A stretch of DNA of 64,000 nt from Pseudomonadota bacterium. Its GTDB lineage: Bacteria > Pseudomonadota > Gammaproteobacteria > Burkholderiales > Ferrovaceae. Each line of letters begins with the position of its first letter. Within the stretch, counting starts at the first letter, position 1. A program made the translations under genes and the position numbers. The stretch spans positions 1 through 64,000 of the forward strand of contig JAJZFH010000029.1 of the NCBI GenBank assembly GCA_021805445.1, given 5' to 3'. This document shows positions 50,285-60,998 of this stretch, piece by piece. Under the pieces are notes generated by a model. It did not search any database. It was not told the DNA's origin and worked only from the letters and a program-made list of their open reading frames with translations.

Positions 50285-51456
50285 TGCAGATTTACGAAGT
50301 GGGCGGCGCCCTGCGTGATGAATTATTGGGACTGCCCAGCACCGATCGGGATTGGGTCGTGGTAGGGGCCACCCCGGAAGAGATGGAAGCTCGAGGGTTT
50401 CAGCCGGTCGGCCGGGATTTCCCGGTTTTCCTGCACCCCGTCACCCACGAAGAATATGCCCTGGCCCGCACCGAACGCAAAACCGCCCCAGGCTATCGCG
50501 GCTTCACCCTTCATGCCGACCCCATGGTCACCTTGGAAGAAGACCTGAAACGCCGTGACCTCACCCTCAATGCCATGGCGCGGGACCCCAATCATCGGTT
50601 GATCGATCCCTACGGCGGACTGGCTGATCTGGAAAACCGTACCCTGCGTCACGTCAGCCCGGCTTTCAGCGAAGATCCGGTACGGCTTCTGCGCGTTGCA
50701 CGCTTCTTGGCAAAACTGGCTCCTTTTGACTTTGCCGTCGCCCCCGAAACCATCGCGCTCTTGCAACACATGGTCAACAACGGAGAAGTAGATGCCCTGG
50801 TCCCCGAACGCATTCTGCAGGAGTTGAACAAGGGCATGGAAACGGCCAACCCTGCGCGCATGTTCGCCGCGTTGGCCGAATGGGGGGCCCTGAAAAAATT
50901 CTTCCCCGCCATCGACACCCTGTGGATCCATACGGGCGACCTGGCCAAAAATGCCGTGGATCACGCGGCCCAGAGCCAATTGGGACAACCCCTGCGCTGG
51001 GCGGCCTGGATCTCGGCACTCTTCCACGGGAGTTCCCTTGAAATCTGGCGTCCACTCCTTGAAACCTGGTCCAGAAACCTGCGCTGGAGCAAGGAACAAC
51101 ACCAGTGGGTGGAACTGTCTTGCGCGCTGGGACCCGCCAGTCGCCATTTGTCTCCCCAGCAACCGGAGCAATGGCTTCCCATTCTGGAAGGATGTGATGC
51201 CTGGAGGCGACCACAAAGATTCCTTCGCTTTCTTGAATTACAGGAATGCCTGGGCGAAGTTCTCAAAGATCTCCAACCCGACCTGGGCGCACGGGGCAAG
51301 GTTGCCCTCGCCGCCTGTCAGGCACTGGATCTTCCCGCACTCGTACGTTCGGCGCCGACCCCGGCAGACATCCCCCAACGAATGCACGCTGCCCGTCATG
51401 CTGCGCTGTGCGCGCTCCCGCTGACACAACGCAGCGGCCCTTTCAGGATCCCTTGA
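50284..51456 (+). CDS. cca: tRNA CCA-nucleotidyltransferase with degenerate HD region
   Basis: The 390-residue class II enzyme has [11 protein letters not shown], the metal aspartates in [18 protein letters not shown] and [14 protein letters not shown]. It adds or repairs the tRNA 3' CCA. The C-terminal region aligns with E. coli Cca around DAWRRPQR, but the HD motif of that protein (CHDLGKG) reads FHGSS here, so phosphohydrolase activity is probably absent. ATG 50284 overlaps the slt stop (TGATG). The 3' end overlaps the aminotransferase gene by 14 bases. Confidence 0.94.
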   Translation: MQIYEVGGALRDELLGLPSTDRDWVVVGATPEEMEARGFQPVGRDFPVFLHPVTHEEYALARTERKTAPGYRGFTLHADPMVTLEEDLKRRDLTLNAMARDPNHRLIDPYGGLADLENRTLRHVSPAFSEDPVRLLRVARFLAKLAPFDFAVAPETIALLQHMVNNGEVDALVPERILQELNKGMETANPARMFAALAEWGALKKFFPAIDTLWIHTGDLAKNAVDHAAQSQLGQPLRWAAWISALFHGSSLEIWRPLLETWSRNLRWSKEQHQWVELSCALGPASRHLSPQQPEQWLPILEGCDAWRRPQRFLRFLELQECLGEVLKDLQPDLGARGKVALAACQALDLPALVRSAPTPADIPQRMHAARHAALCALPLTQRSGPFRIP

Positions 51457-52681
51457 TTTTTTTGGCTGCCTGAGCGTGTTGCTCGGCATAAGACTGGTGC
51501 GCGGCGGCTTCGGCCACCCCCACCTTGATGGGATAGCCCATATCCATGAGAACGGAACCCAAGGCGGACAAACACAACATGACATTTTCCGACTTGGCTG
51601 AATAGCCCATCAGTCCAAAGCGCCAGATTTTTCCTGCCAGGGGGCCCAACCCGGCACCGATTTCCAGATTGAATTCGCTGAGCAGGGTTTTGCGCACCCT
51701 GGCCTCATCTACCCCTTCGGGTACACGCACGGCATTGAGTTGGGGCAGCCGGTATTCTTCCTTGACCAGATAGGTCAGCCCCATGGCCTCCAGTCCGGCT
51801 TTGAGTGCGAGGTAATGGCGAGCGTGGCGAGCCCAGGCATTTTCCAGACCTTCCTCGCGCAGCAGCACCAGAGATTCATGCAGGGCAAACAAGCCATTGA
51901 TGGGGGCCGTATGGTGGTAAGTACGATTGGTGTTTCCCCAGTACCCCAATACCAGGTCGAGGTCCATGAACCAACTCTGGGAGGGAGTCCGGCGTTGTTT
52001 GACCAGATCCACCACCCGTTGGTTATAGGAGACGGGAGACAACCCCGGGGTGCAGGACAGGCATTTCTGGCTGCCCGAGTAGATGGCATCGATGTCCCAT
52101 TCATCCACGTAGAGCGGTGCACCGCCCAGTTGGGTGACGGCATCCACGATGGTCAGGGCACCGTAGCGGTGAGCGATTTCCACCAGAGTCCGGGCATCGG
52201 ACATACAGCCGGTGGAAGTTTCAGCATGAACGAAGGCCACCACTTTGGTATCCGGATTTTGCTTCAAGGCATCTTCAAGTTTTTGCGGGTCGACCGGTTC
52301 ACCCCAGGTATCTTCCACTATGACAGGCGTACCGCCACAGCGCGTCACATTTTCGATCATGCGGCCACCAAACACCCCGTTCCGACACACGATGACCTTG
52401 TCTCCAGGATTGACCATATTGACGAAGCACATTTCCATGCCTACGGACCCAGGGCCCGAAGCCGGAAAAGTCAATGCGTTGTCCGTCTGAAAGGCATAAC
52501 GCAACAGCATCTTCAATTCATCCATCATGTCCACAAAGACCGGGTCGAGATACCCGATACAGGGCAGGGACATGGCCGCCAGCACCCGAGGTGCGATTTC
52601 TGATGGGCCCGGGCCCATCAGGGTGCGCTGGGGGGGATAGAAGGAAGTGATTTTCTTGGGGGGAAGATATTGGATAGTCAT
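51443..52681 (-). CDS. PLP-dependent alanine/serine-glyoxylate aminotransferase family protein
   Basis: The 412-residue class V aminotransferase has [13 protein letters not shown] at the N-terminus and the PLP lysine in [16 protein letters not shown]. Relatives transfer the amino group from serine, alanine or phosphonates to glyoxylate or pyruvate; the pair used here is not readable. ATG 52681 has GAGG eight bases ahead. A hairpin lies just upstream. Confidence 0.9.
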   Translation of the reverse strand: MTIQYLPPKKITSFYPPQRTLMGPGPSEIAPRVLAAMSLPCIGYLDPVFVDMMDELKMLLRYAFQTDNALTFPASGPGSVGMEMCFVNMVNPGDKVIVCRNGVFGGRMIENVTRCGGTPVIVEDTWGEPVDPQKLEDALKQNPDTKVVAFVHAETSTGCMSDARTLVEIAHRYGALTIVDAVTQLGGAPLYVDEWDIDAIYSGSQKCLSCTPGLSPVSYNQRVVDLVKQRRTPSQSWFMDLDLVLGYWGNTNRTYHHTAPINGLFALHESLVLLREEGLENAWARHARHYLALKAGLEAMGLTYLVKEEYRLPQLNAVRVPEGVDEARVRKTLLSEFNLEIGAGLGPLAGKIWRFGLMGYSAKSENVMLCLSALGSVLMDMGYPIKVGVAEAAAHQSYAEQHAQAAKKIKGS

Positions 52682-52695
52682 CGGTGGGTCCTCAA

Positions 52696-52711
52696 GCGCC
52701 CATTGGGGCGC
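52696..52711 (-). repeat. short hairpin in the leader of the aminotransferase gene
   Basis: GCGCCC and GGGCGC pair perfectly around four bases, between the ttcA stop (52723) and the aminotransferase ribosome binding site. It could lower translation or mark a processing point between the two genes. Confidence 0.3.
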
Positions 52712-52722
52712 ATTCTCCATAC

Positions 52723-53640
52723 TCAATCTTTCATTTTAGCAAAATTTCCGGCTTTCACGAAGTGCAGATGTCGTCCTTCGGTATGGGACAGGTGTAGTGC
52801 CCCTCGCTCACCAGCGGAATCGAAGAGGGTATCTCCTTCCGGTTCTGGTCGGTGCGAGGGAATCAAGCCGGCAAAGTCAAAGAGAACGCGGTCAGCCAAG
52901 TGCGAGGGCGTGACTGACTGCAACCCCAGAAAAATATTGTCGGTGCGTCCCGGATTCGCCTTTTCCTGCTCCTGCAACCACTTTTTGATGGCCTGGCGTT
53001 GCAAATTTTCCTGGGAACCACACAGATTGCAGGGAATGATGGGAAAGCCCATCCCGCGCGCGTAGCGGGCCAGATCTTCTTCGCGACAATAGGCCAGCGG
53101 CCGGATCACGACATGATGTCCGTCGTCGGTCACGAGTTTGGGGGGCATGCCTTTCAGGCGCCCCCCATGAAACAGGTTGAGAAAGAAGGTTTCCACCATG
53201 TCATCGCGATGGTGCCCCAAGGCGATCTTGTTGGCCCCCAACACCTTGGCGGTACGGTACAGAACCCCTCGGCGCAGGCGTGAACAGAGAGAGCAGGTGG
53301 TTTTTCCCGCCGGGATTTTTTCCTTGACGATGGCATAGGTATCGGCATCGATGATTCGGTAATCCACGCCCAACTGCTCCAGATAGGTGGGGAGAATATC
53401 CGCAGGAAAATCCGGCTGCTTCTGATCCAGATTGACGGCAATGAGTTTGAAAGTGATGGGCGCGCGCTTTTGCAGATCCAGCAGAAGCGTCAACAGGGCA
53501 TACGAATCTTTCCCCCCACTCAGACAGACCATGACCGTATCCCCATCCTGGATCATGGCGTAATCTCCCAATGCCTTGCCCAAAGCACTGCGCAGTCTTT
53601 CTTGCAGGCGAATGAAGGTGGAACTGCGGGAGTCACTCAT
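52723..53640 (-). CDS. ttcA: tRNA 2-thiocytidine(32) synthetase TtcA
   Basis: The 305-residue enzyme has the PP-loop SGGKDS (41-46), C117 and C120 in CSLC, and C205 and C208 in CNLC, which bind the iron-sulfur cluster and sulfur. It thiolates cytidine 32 of tRNAs. ATG 53640 overlaps the small membrane protein gene by eight bases; the longer frame has a cysteine/serine-rich leader and is not credible. Confidence 0.96.
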   Translation of the reverse strand: MSDSRSSTFIRLQERLRSALGKALGDYAMIQDGDTVMVCLSGGKDSYALLTLLLDLQKRAPITFKLIAVNLDQKQPDFPADILPTYLEQLGVDYRIIDADTYAIVKEKIPAGKTTCSLCSRLRRGVLYRTAKVLGANKIALGHHRDDMVETFFLNLFHGGRLKGMPPKLVTDDGHHVVIRPLAYCREEDLARYARGMGFPIIPCNLCGSQENLQRQAIKKWLQEQEKANPGRTDNIFLGLQSVTPSHLADRVLFDFAGLIPSHRPEPEGDTLFDSAGERGALHLSHTEGRHLHFVKAGNFAKMKD

Positions 53641-53818
53641 CGGAAGAGGGGCGTGCGTCCTTGCGTAGAATTTTGAAGATGACGAACAGGGAGTAGAGCA
53701 TGAGGAACCCCATGAGCACGAACCCACTGACGTACACCCAGAATCTGTTCGAGTAGGTCAGGTACCAAGCAACATTCAGGAGCAGGAAGAACCCCGCAAT
53801 CTGCCAGAAAAAATTCAT
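53633..53818 (-). CDS. 61-residue two-helix membrane protein of unknown function
   Basis: Two hydrophobic stretches (about 4-19 and 26-49), separated by LTYSNRFW, are followed by a charged tail [15 protein letters not shown] 53818 has AGGA seven bases ahead. Its end overlaps ttcA by eight bases, so the two are probably co-translated. I do not recognise a family. It could be a small membrane accessory protein, or a conserved cytoplasmic-membrane hairpin. Confidence 0.62.
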   Translation of the reverse strand: MNFFWQIAGFFLLLNVAWYLTYSNRFWVYVSGFVLMGFLMLYSLFVIFKILRKDARPSSDE

Positions 53819-53867
53819 CGTCATGTCCTGAAATCCTGTAAATATCGTCATACTATCAAATAGGAGT

Positions 53868-53885
53868 ATGATGCGCGCTATTTGA
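53868..53885 (+). promoter_or_regulatory. five-codon mini-ORF overlapping the MidA-like start
   Basis: AGGAG is followed by ATGATGCGCGCTATTTGA, encoding MMRAI. Its TGA overlaps the TTG proposed as the methyltransferase start (TTGA). This looks like coupled reinitiation, or it means the true downstream start is elsewhere. Confidence 0.35.
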
Positions 53886-55057
53886 GGGCCGAACCTTTGG
53901 AATGGTATTCCACCCAGGCATTGTTGCCGAGTGTCGAAGCGAAAGAACACAGTCAGCAACTGATCCGACATATCAACGAAACCATCGACAGGGCCGGGGG
54001 ATGGATCGACTTTTCCGATTTCATGAACCAACTTCTTTACGCACCCGGATTGGGATATTATGCGGCAGGGGCAGTCAAATTGGGCCCCGCCGGGGACTTT
54101 ACCACAGCCCCGGAGATGACGCCCCTCTTTGCCCGTACCTTGGCCCACCCTCTCGCACGCACCCTCGGGGAATTGAATTCACAGGACACCACGATACTTG
54201 AATTGGGGGCCGGAACGGGGCAGTTGGCCCAAGACCTGTTGAAGGCCCTGGAAAAAAAAGATTGCCTGCCAAAACGTTATGCCATCCTGGAAGTAAGCAC
54301 TGACTTGCGACAGCGACAACAGGAAAAAATCTGCCAGTTGCCTCCAGACTTGCAACGCAGAGTGGAATGGCTGGAACATTGGCCGACGGAACTGGAAGGA
54401 GTCGTGCTGGCCAACGAAGTGCTGGATGCCCTACCCGTCCAACGAGTACGTTGGCAGAATGGACAATGGCACCAATGGGGTATTGCGGTGATGGAAGAGG
54501 GCTGGCGCTGGCAAACTCAACCCCTCCCCGAAAGTTCCCCCCTCCTCGCGGGCATGCCGATCATGACCGACTACCCCGAACCCTATGACACGGAAGTTGC
54601 TCTGGCTGCAGAAGGACTGATGACGTTGTTGGGCCAGACGTTGAAGACCGGTCGGGCTTTTTTTATCGATTACGGTTTCCCGGCACGCGAATTCATCCAT
54701 CCCCAACGCAGTGGTGGTACGTTGATGTGTCACTATCGACATCATGCCCATGGCGATCCTTTTCTTTACCCCGGACTTCAGGACATCACGGCTCATGTGG
54801 ACTTTACCCGGGTTGCCCGGGCGGCCCGTCGGGCAGGCATGCAAGTCGAAACCTGGCAGACTCAGGCGGCCTGGTTGATTGAAGAAGGGATTCTTCACGA
54901 ACTTGAAAAAGTACACGGGGAAACCAACACCGACTATCGTGCCGTCAGTGCGGTCCAAAAACTCTTGAGCCCGGCAGAAATGGGCGAATTATTCAAGGTG
55001 TTGGTACTGGGTCGGGGCTCAGAAAATGAGTCGGCATTAATCAGTCTGGGACTGTAA
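53882..55057 (+). CDS. MidA-like SAM-dependent methyltransferase (DUF185)
   Basis: The 391-residue protein begins its conserved part with RAGGWIDFSDFMNQLLYAPG, then has LGYYAAGAVKLGPAGDFTTAP, the SAM loop ILELGAGTGQLA, VLANEVLDALPVQR and FFIDYGFP. It resembles the MidA/NDUFAF7 family, which methylates an arginine of the complex I 49-kDa subunit in mitochondria; the full nuo operon is nearby, but bacterial targets are unproven. The start is uncertain: TTG 53882 or TTG 53921. Confidence 0.85.
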   Translation: MRAEPLEWYSTQALLPSVEAKEHSQQLIRHINETIDRAGGWIDFSDFMNQLLYAPGLGYYAAGAVKLGPAGDFTTAPEMTPLFARTLAHPLARTLGELNSQDTTILELGAGTGQLAQDLLKALEKKDCLPKRYAILEVSTDLRQRQQEKICQLPPDLQRRVEWLEHWPTELEGVVLANEVLDALPVQRVRWQNGQWHQWGIAVMEEGWRWQTQPLPESSPLLAGMPIMTDYPEPYDTEVALAAEGLMTLLGQTLKTGRAFFIDYGFPAREFIHPQRSGGTLMCHYRHHAHGDPFLYPGLQDITAHVDFTRVARAARRAGMQVETWQTQAAWLIEEGILHELEKVHGETNTDYRAVSAVQKLLSPAEMGELFKVLVLGRGSENESALISLGL

Positions 55058-55101
55058 GAGTCGGGAAACTCACCTCGGAAGAGGGATACAGGCCCACCCT
55101 C

Positions 55102-55947
55102 TCAAGTCAAATGCAGCCGTTCCCAGATGACTGCCGTCAGCCCGGCACTGTTCATGGTGTAAAAGTGCAACCCAGGCGCTCCTCCCTCCAGCAACCGGTC
55201 GCATAAGTGAGTCACCACTTCCAGACCAAAGGCCTTGATGGAAGCGCTGTCATCCCCGTAGCCCTGCATTTTTTGGCGAATCCAGCGCGGAATCTCAGCA
55301 CCGCAGGCCTCGGAAAAGCGACTCAATTGTGAAAAATTGGCGATGGGCATGATCCCTGGCACGATCGGCACGGTGATCCCCGCTGCATCACAGTCCTCCA
55401 CAAAACTGAAGTAAGCGTCCGGATTGTAAAAATATTGGGTAATGGCTGAATCAGCCCCCGCCTCGACTTTTTCCCGAAAGTGGCGAATGCCTTCCTGCGC
55501 CGAGCGTGCTTGCGGATGCACCTCGGGATAGGCGGCCACTTCAATGAAAAAGTGGTCTCCTGTTTCTTCACGCACGAAACGTACCAGGTCGCTGGCGTAA
55601 CGAAATTCACCGCCCCCCAGAGTACCGGAAGGCAAGTCCCCGCGCAAGGCCACCAGATGACGAATACCGTGGCGACGGTATTGCGCCAGGACTTGGCGCA
55701 AACTGTCCCGTGTCGCGCCGATACAGGACAGATGAGGCGCAGCAGGATATCCTTCCTGCTGAATCTCCACCACGGTTTCCAGGGTGCGGTCCCGGGTAGT
55801 CCCGCCCGCACCATAGGTCACGGAAAAAAAAGCAGGATTGAGTTGCGCCAACTGGCGCCGGGTGTGACGAAGTTTTTCCGCCCCCTCGGACGTCTTGGGG
55901 GGGAAAAATTCAAAACTGAACACCCGCTCATGATGCACGTGATTCAT
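55102..55947 (-). CDS. metF: methylenetetrahydrofolate reductase
   Basis: The 281-residue flavoprotein begins with FSFEFFPPKT, then FSVTYGAGGTTRDRT and ALRGDLPSG. It makes 5-methyl-THF for methionine synthesis. It lies four bases after ahcY and completes a metK-ahcY-metF methyl-cycle cluster. Confidence 0.97.
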   Translation of the reverse strand: MNHVHHERVFSFEFFPPKTSEGAEKLRHTRRQLAQLNPAFFSVTYGAGGTTRDRTLETVVEIQQEGYPAAPHLSCIGATRDSLRQVLAQYRRHGIRHLVALRGDLPSGTLGGGEFRYASDLVRFVREETGDHFFIEVAAYPEVHPQARSAQEGIRHFREKVEAGADSAITQYFYNPDAYFSFVEDCDAAGITVPIVPGIMPIANFSQLSRFSEACGAEIPRWIRQKMQGYGDDSASIKAFGLEVVTHLCDRLLEGGAPGLHFYTMNSAGLTAVIWERLHLT

Positions 55948-55951
55948 GGCT

Positions 55952-57262
55952 TCAATACCGGTAATGCTCGGGTTTGTAGGGCCCCGTGACAGGCAGGTTG
56001 AGGTATTCGGCTTGCTTTTCCGTCAGCAAGGTGAGGTGCACGCCGATGCGCTTCAAATGCAGGCGGGCCACCTTCTCATCCAGCGCCTTGGGGAGAATGT
56101 ACACGCCCACCGGGTAGGTCCCGTGATTGTTCCATAATTCGATCTGGGCCATGACCTGATTGGTGAAAGAAGCAGACATCACAAAACTCGGGTGTCCCGT
56201 CGCACACCCCAGATTGACCAGCCGCCCTTCCGCCAATACGATCAGACGCTTGCCATCGGGGAAAATGACATGATCCACCTGCGGCTTGATATTGTCCCAA
56301 TGGTAGTTGCGCAGGGAAGCAATGTCGATTTCCGAGTCGAAATGACCAATATTGCATACGATGGCATCATTTTTCATCACTTGCATGTGGGCGTGGGTGA
56401 TGACTTCCACATTGCCCGTTGCAGTGACGAAGATATCGCCCAAAGCAGCCACTTCATCCATGTTTACCACCCGATACCCCTCCATGGCTGCCTGCAGGGC
56501 ACAGATAGGATCGATTTCCGTAATCCATACCGTCGCACCCAGCCCACGAAAGGCCTGAGCACACCCTTTACCCACATCGCCGTAACCGGCGACCACGGCC
56601 ACCTTTCCGGCAACCATCACATCGGTCGCCCGTTTGATTCCATCCATCAGGGATTCACGACATCCGTACAAATTGTCGAATTTGGACTTGGTGACCGAGT
56701 CGTTGACGTTGAACGCCGGGCACTTCAATTCTCCGCGCTTCAGCATTTCATTCAAACGATGCACGCCAGTGGTCGTTTCTTCGGAAATACCCCGAATGGA
56801 GTCGAGCAGATGAGGATACTTGTCATGCATCACCAGAGTCAGATCCCCTCCGTCATCCAGAATCATGTTGGGCAACCAGTTTTCCGGCCCAAAGATGGTT
56901 TTTTCGATGCACCACCAAAATTCCTCTTCCGTTTCTCCCTTCCAGGCAAACACCGGAACCCCTGTGGCAGCGATGGCTGCCGCAGCCTGGTCCTGGGTGG
57001 AAAAAATATTACAGGAACTCCAGCGGACTTCCGCCCCCAGGGCCACCAGTGTCTCAATCAAGACGGCGGTCTGGATGGTCATGTGCAAACAACCGGCGAT
57101 GCGTGCCCCCTGCAGTGGTTGTTGCTCGGCATATTCTGCACGCAGGGCCATGAGCCCCGGCATTTCATTCTCGGCAATCTGGATTTCCTTGCGGCCCCAT
57201 GCCGCCAATGTCATATCGGCAACCTTGAAGTCACCCACCAAAGTCTGTGAAATCGCGTTCAT
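55952..57262 (-). CDS. ahcY: adenosylhomocysteinase
   Basis: The 436-residue enzyme splits S-adenosylhomocysteine to adenosine and homocysteine. [40 protein letters not shown] and the NAD loop [10 protein letters not shown] are present, ending in KPEHYRY. ATG 57262 has GGAGAG five bases ahead. No SAH riboswitch fold is apparent in the 44-base gap to metK. Confidence 0.98.
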   Translation of the reverse strand: MNAISQTLVGDFKVADMTLAAWGRKEIQIAENEMPGLMALRAEYAEQQPLQGARIAGCLHMTIQTAVLIETLVALGAEVRWSSCNIFSTQDQAAAAIAATGVPVFAWKGETEEEFWWCIEKTIFGPENWLPNMILDDGGDLTLVMHDKYPHLLDSIRGISEETTTGVHRLNEMLKRGELKCPAFNVNDSVTKSKFDNLYGCRESLMDGIKRATDVMVAGKVAVVAGYGDVGKGCAQAFRGLGATVWITEIDPICALQAAMEGYRVVNMDEVAALGDIFVTATGNVEVITHAHMQVMKNDAIVCNIGHFDSEIDIASLRNYHWDNIKPQVDHVIFPDGKRLIVLAEGRLVNLGCATGHPSFVMSASFTNQVMAQIELWNNHGTYPVGVYILPKALDEKVARLHLKRIGVHLTLLTEKQAEYLNLPVTGPYKPEHYRY

Positions 57263-57306
57263 TGAAACTCTCCATTCATTCGTTGTGTACTGGCTCATTC
57301 CAGAAC

Positions 57307-58464
57307 TCAGGCATCGGCCTGTAGTGCCTGGACGCGATTGCGCATTTCCCAGGTAAATTCCGGCTCTTCCCGCCCAAAGTGACCATAGGCCGCCGTCTTG
57401 CTGTAAATGGGGCGGAGCAGATCGAGGGACTGAATGATGCCCTTGGGACGCAAGTCGAAGTGCCGCTCGACCAGTTGGGCCAACTTTTCATCGGGAAGTT
57501 TCCCGGTTCCGAACGTGTTGACCATCAAGCTGACCGGACGGGCGACCCCGATGGCATAAGCCACCTGCACTTCGCATCGGCGGGCCAACCCAGCGGCTAC
57601 TACATTCTTGGCCACATGGCGCATGGCATAGGCCGCAGAACGATCCACCTTGGAGGGGTCCTTACCCGAAAACGCCCCCCCACCATGGCGAGCGGCACCC
57701 CCGTAAGTATCCACGATGATCTTGCGTCCAGTGAGGCCACAGTCTCCCATGGGGCCTCCGATCACGAAACGGCCAGTGGGGTTGACCAGATATCGGGTGT
57801 CGGGTCCCAGCAGGTGAGCGGGCAGTACCGGCTTGATGATCTCGTCGATCACTGCTTCGGTGAGTTGCTGATGAGAGATTTCGGGGTGATGCTGGGTCGA
57901 CAAAACCACCGTCTCGATACGGGCGGGCTGCCCATCGACATAGCGGACGCTCACCTGCGATTTGGCATCCGGACGCAAAAAGGGCATCCGTCCGTCCTTG
58001 CGCAATTCGGACTGGCGCTGCATCAGGCGATGCGACAGATGGATAGGTAAAGGCATGAGCGTGTCGGTTTCATCACAGGCATAACCGAACATCAACCCCT
58101 GGTCACCCGCCCCCTGATCGAGGTCGAGTCCACTCCCTTCATCCACCCCTTGAGCAATGTCCGGACTTTGCCGATTGAGGGCCGTCAACACCGCGCAGGT
58201 CTGGTAATCAAAACCGATCTCGGAACTGTTGTAACCGATGCGCCGCACCACGTCCCGTGCCACATCAATGTAGTTGATCTGTGCCTTGGTGGTGATTTCG
58301 CCGGAAATGACGATGAGACCCGTACTGGTCAAAGTTTCGCAGGCCACCCGGGCACGCGGATCTTGCGTTAGAATGGCATCCAGAACCCCGTCAGAAATCT
58401 GATCGGCCACCTTGTCCGGGTGCCCTTCGGATACCGACTCCGAAGAGAAAATATACTCACTCAT
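57307..58464 (-). CDS. metK: S-adenosylmethionine synthetase
   Basis: The 385-residue enzyme begins with [18 protein letters not shown] and has [12 protein letters not shown] and [16 protein letters not shown]. It makes SAM from ATP and methionine. It leads the leftward methyl-cycle cluster and is divergent from the LpxL-type gene over a 74-base gap. Confidence 0.98.
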   Translation of the reverse strand: MSEYIFSSESVSEGHPDKVADQISDGVLDAILTQDPRARVACETLTSTGLIVISGEITTKAQINYIDVARDVVRRIGYNSSEIGFDYQTCAVLTALNRQSPDIAQGVDEGSGLDLDQGAGDQGLMFGYACDETDTLMPLPIHLSHRLMQRQSELRKDGRMPFLRPDAKSQVSVRYVDGQPARIETVVLSTQHHPEISHQQLTEAVIDEIIKPVLPAHLLGPDTRYLVNPTGRFVIGGPMGDCGLTGRKIIVDTYGGAARHGGGAFSGKDPSKVDRSAAYAMRHVAKNVVAAGLARRCEVQVAYAIGVARPVSLMVNTFGTGKLPDEKLAQLVERHFDLRPKGIIQSLDLLRPIYSKTAAYGHFGREEPEFTWEMRNRVQALQADA

Positions 58465-58538
58465 GGCAAACCCTGCCCTTTATCGAAAATTGGAAAAGTA
58501 CCGCAGCCGGGAATTGTACCAGCAATCCCGTTAGCGCC

Positions 58539-59438
58539 ATGATGCGCCTGATTTTTTTCCCTCTTTGGTTACTCCACTGGCTCCCGCTCGAGGCCCTGTG
58601 GATCCCCGGTCGTCTGCTCGGCACCCTGGCCTTTGCCCTCGCCCGCGAACGGCGTCGCGTCACCCTCATCAACCTGGCCTTATGCTTTCCCCAGTGGAGT
58701 GATGCCCAGCGCCGTCAAGTGGCGCTCCGTCATTTTCAAGGATTCGTGACCAGCGCCCTGGCCCTCGGGGTAGCCTGGTTCGCTTCTGAACGGCGTCTGC
58801 GCGCCCTGATTCATTTTCAGGGTCTGGAACAGGTGCATCATGCCCAAACAAAAGGGCCGGTCATCCTGCTCACGCCCCATTTCTTCGGGGTAGACACCAT
58901 TGGCCCCTTCCTGACCCTGGATTTCGACGTCATCACCATCAACTCAAAAATCAAGCATCCCACCCTTGACGCCTTGATCCGTGAACGTCGACTACGCTGG
59001 GGGAAAGGACTGATCTTTGCCCGCCAGGACAGTTTGCGTAGCGTATTACGGGCATTCAAACCGGGTTGGCTGCTCTACTACCTGCCAGATCAGGACTTTG
59101 GCCCCAAAGATTCACTTTTCGTGGATTTCTTCAAAGTCAAGGCGGCTACCGTCCCCGCTTTGGCCCGGATGACCAAATTAGCCAAGGCATCCGTCGTTCC
59201 CTGCGTCGTCCACCTCGATTTCGAGGCGGGGCGGTTTGAAGTCACTTTCTTCCCCTCCTGGGAACATTTTCCCAGCGGCGACGATGAAGCGGATACCCGC
59301 CGCATGAACCACTTCATCGAGGAGCGCATCCTCGAACAACCCGCCAATTATCTGTGGTCTCACAAACGCTTCAAGACCCGTCCTCCCGGAGAAACGTCTC
59401 CTTATGATGACCCTTTGAAGTCCCAATCTACCCAGTGA
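58539..59438 (+). CDS. LpxL/HtrB-type lipid A acyltransferase
   Basis: The 299-residue protein has an N-terminal membrane anchor (about 3-35) and the HX4D active site TPHFFGVD (H114, D119). [19 protein letters not shown] and [14 protein letters not shown] are typical of secondary acyltransferases that add a second chain to Kdo2-lipid A. The exact chain and step are not readable. Its end overlaps the alternative GTG start of dapF. Confidence 0.9.
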   Translation: MMRLIFFPLWLLHWLPLEALWIPGRLLGTLAFALARERRRVTLINLALCFPQWSDAQRRQVALRHFQGFVTSALALGVAWFASERRLRALIHFQGLEQVHHAQTKGPVILLTPHFFGVDTIGPFLTLDFDVITINSKIKHPTLDALIRERRLRWGKGLIFARQDSLRSVLRAFKPGWLLYYLPDQDFGPKDSLFVDFFKVKAATVPALARMTKLAKASVVPCVVHLDFEAGRFEVTFFPSWEHFPSGDDEADTRRMNHFIEERILEQPANYLWSHKRFKTRPPGETSPYDDPLKSQSTQ

Positions 59439-59488
59439 GCCAGAAAAAGCGTAGCATTTCACCTTCGACACCACCCAGTACGGGGACC

Positions 59489-60355
59489 ATGGGGACACTT
59501 CCTTTCACCAAAATGCAGGGTTTGGGTAATGATTTTGTCGTACTCGACGGTGTTCGGGCCACCCTCGCCCTGACCCCGATGCAACTGCGTTGGTTGGCCG
59601 ATCGCCATTTTGGCATAGGCTGTGATCAGATCCTGTGGGTAGAACCGGCACGAGACGCTGCGAATGACTTCCGTTACCGAATTTTCAATCGCGATGGGGG
59701 GGAAGTCGCCAACTGCGGCAATGGGGTCCGTTGCTTCGCCCGTTATGTTCGTGATCAAAACCTGACGCAGCGCACCCGCTTGCGCGTCGAAACCCTGGCA
59801 GGCGTGCTCGAACCGGAGTTGCTGCCGGATGGCAACGTACGGGTCGACATGGGCGAACCCCTCTTCGATCCTGTCCGCATCCCCTTTCTGGCCCCTGCCC
59901 TCCAACCCACCTATGATTTGTCCCTTGGAAAGGTGACCCGCACTTTTTCCGTACTCTCCATGGGCAATCCCCATGCCGTGCAGGTGGTCGAACGAATCAC
60001 CCACGCGCCCGTCGACACGGAAGGCCCGCTGATCGAACGTCATTCCTCGTTTCCGGAACGGGTCAATGCCGGATTCATGGAGATCGTGGATCGCACCCAT
60101 ATCCATCTGCGTGTTTATGAACGTGGCGCTGGAGAAACTCTGGCCTGTGGTACGGGAGCCTGCGCTGCCGTCGTAGCCGGTCAACGTCTGGAGCGACTGG
60201 ATCCTCTCGTGCACGTCACGACCCACGGCGGAGAACTGCTCATCGAATGGCAGGGCGCTGGACATCCTGTGTGGATGACCGGTCCTGCTGTCACTGTCTA
60301 CACCGGGATCGTCCACATCCCGAACATCGAGGAACTTACCCATGCTGGACGCTGA
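59489..60355 (+). CDS. dapF: diaminopimelate epimerase
   Basis: The 288-residue enzyme has [15 protein letters not shown], the first catalytic cysteine C76 in ANCGNGVRC, and the second in [12 protein letters not shown]. It converts LL- to meso-diaminopimelate for peptidoglycan and lysine. ATG 59489 matches the family start; a GTG at 59435 overlapping the upstream stop would add an 18-residue polar leader. Confidence 0.97.
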   Translation: MGTLPFTKMQGLGNDFVVLDGVRATLALTPMQLRWLADRHFGIGCDQILWVEPARDAANDFRYRIFNRDGGEVANCGNGVRCFARYVRDQNLTQRTRLRVETLAGVLEPELLPDGNVRVDMGEPLFDPVRIPFLAPALQPTYDLSLGKVTRTFSVLSMGNPHAVQVVERITHAPVDTEGPLIERHSSFPERVNAGFMEIVDRTHIHLRVYERGAGETLACGTGACAAVVAGQRLERLDPLVHVTTHGGELLIEWQGAGHPVWMTGPAVTVYTGIVHIPNIEELTHAGR

Positions 60356-60998
60356 AATCGTTGCCTCCTGGCTCAAGGACAACCCGGAGTTTTTTGTGTT
60401 GCACGGAGCGGTATTGAATGAAATTCAGATTCCGCATCCGCACGGAAACCATACCGTTTCCTTGAGCGAACGCCAACTGCTGACCCTGCGCAACAAGAAC
60501 CGCACTCTGGAACAACGCCTGTCCGAATTGATCGGCTACGCAGAAACCAATGACAATATCAGCGGCAAGGTTCACCAACTGGCCGTGCGATTGCTGGTTC
60601 AACGCACGTTGAAAGGCGTGCTCGACACCATCCAGCATCAGATGCTGCATCATTTCGGGGTCCCCCACGCCACCTTGCGCCTCTGGGGGATTCAGGGCGA
60701 CGCTTTGGAACATCCCGCCTTCCAACCTGTGGCCCAGATCCAGAAGGAAGCCATCGCCCATGTAGAAACCCCACGCTGTGGGCACCACACGCCCGTGCAA
60801 TGCGACCAGTGGTTTGGCGAGTTGGCCCCCAGCCTGAAATCCTTCGCTTTGTTGCCCCTGCGTGACAGTGAAACTTTTGGCGCCTTGCTGCTGGCCTCGC
60901 CCGATGAAAACCGTTTTTACCCAGACATGGGCATCTTCTACCTGCAGCGCATCACTGACCTGATCAGTACGGCCCTGCGCGCCCATGAACAGTCCTGA
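60342..60998 (+). CDS. DUF484 family protein
   Basis: The 218-residue protein has [19 protein letters not shown], then [20 protein letters not shown] and a GAF-like C-terminal half. The family is usually found between dapF and xerC in proteobacteria, as here, but has no established function that I can state. It overlaps dapF by 14 bases and xerC by 14 bases. Confidence 0.9.
   Translation: MLDAEIVASWLKDNPEFFVLHGAVLNEIQIPHPHGNHTVSLSERQLLTLRNKNRTLEQRLSELIGYAETNDNISGKVHQLAVRLLVQRTLKGVLDTIQHQMLHHFGVPHATLRLWGIQGDALEHPAFQPVAQIQKEAIAHVETPRCGHHTPVQCDQWFGELAPSLKSFALLPLRDSETFGALLLASPDENRFYPDMGIFYLQRITDLISTALRAHEQS

Noticed and set aside
57263-57306. SAH riboswitch before ahcY
   Set aside because: The 44-base gap is too short and lacks the expected conserved core.
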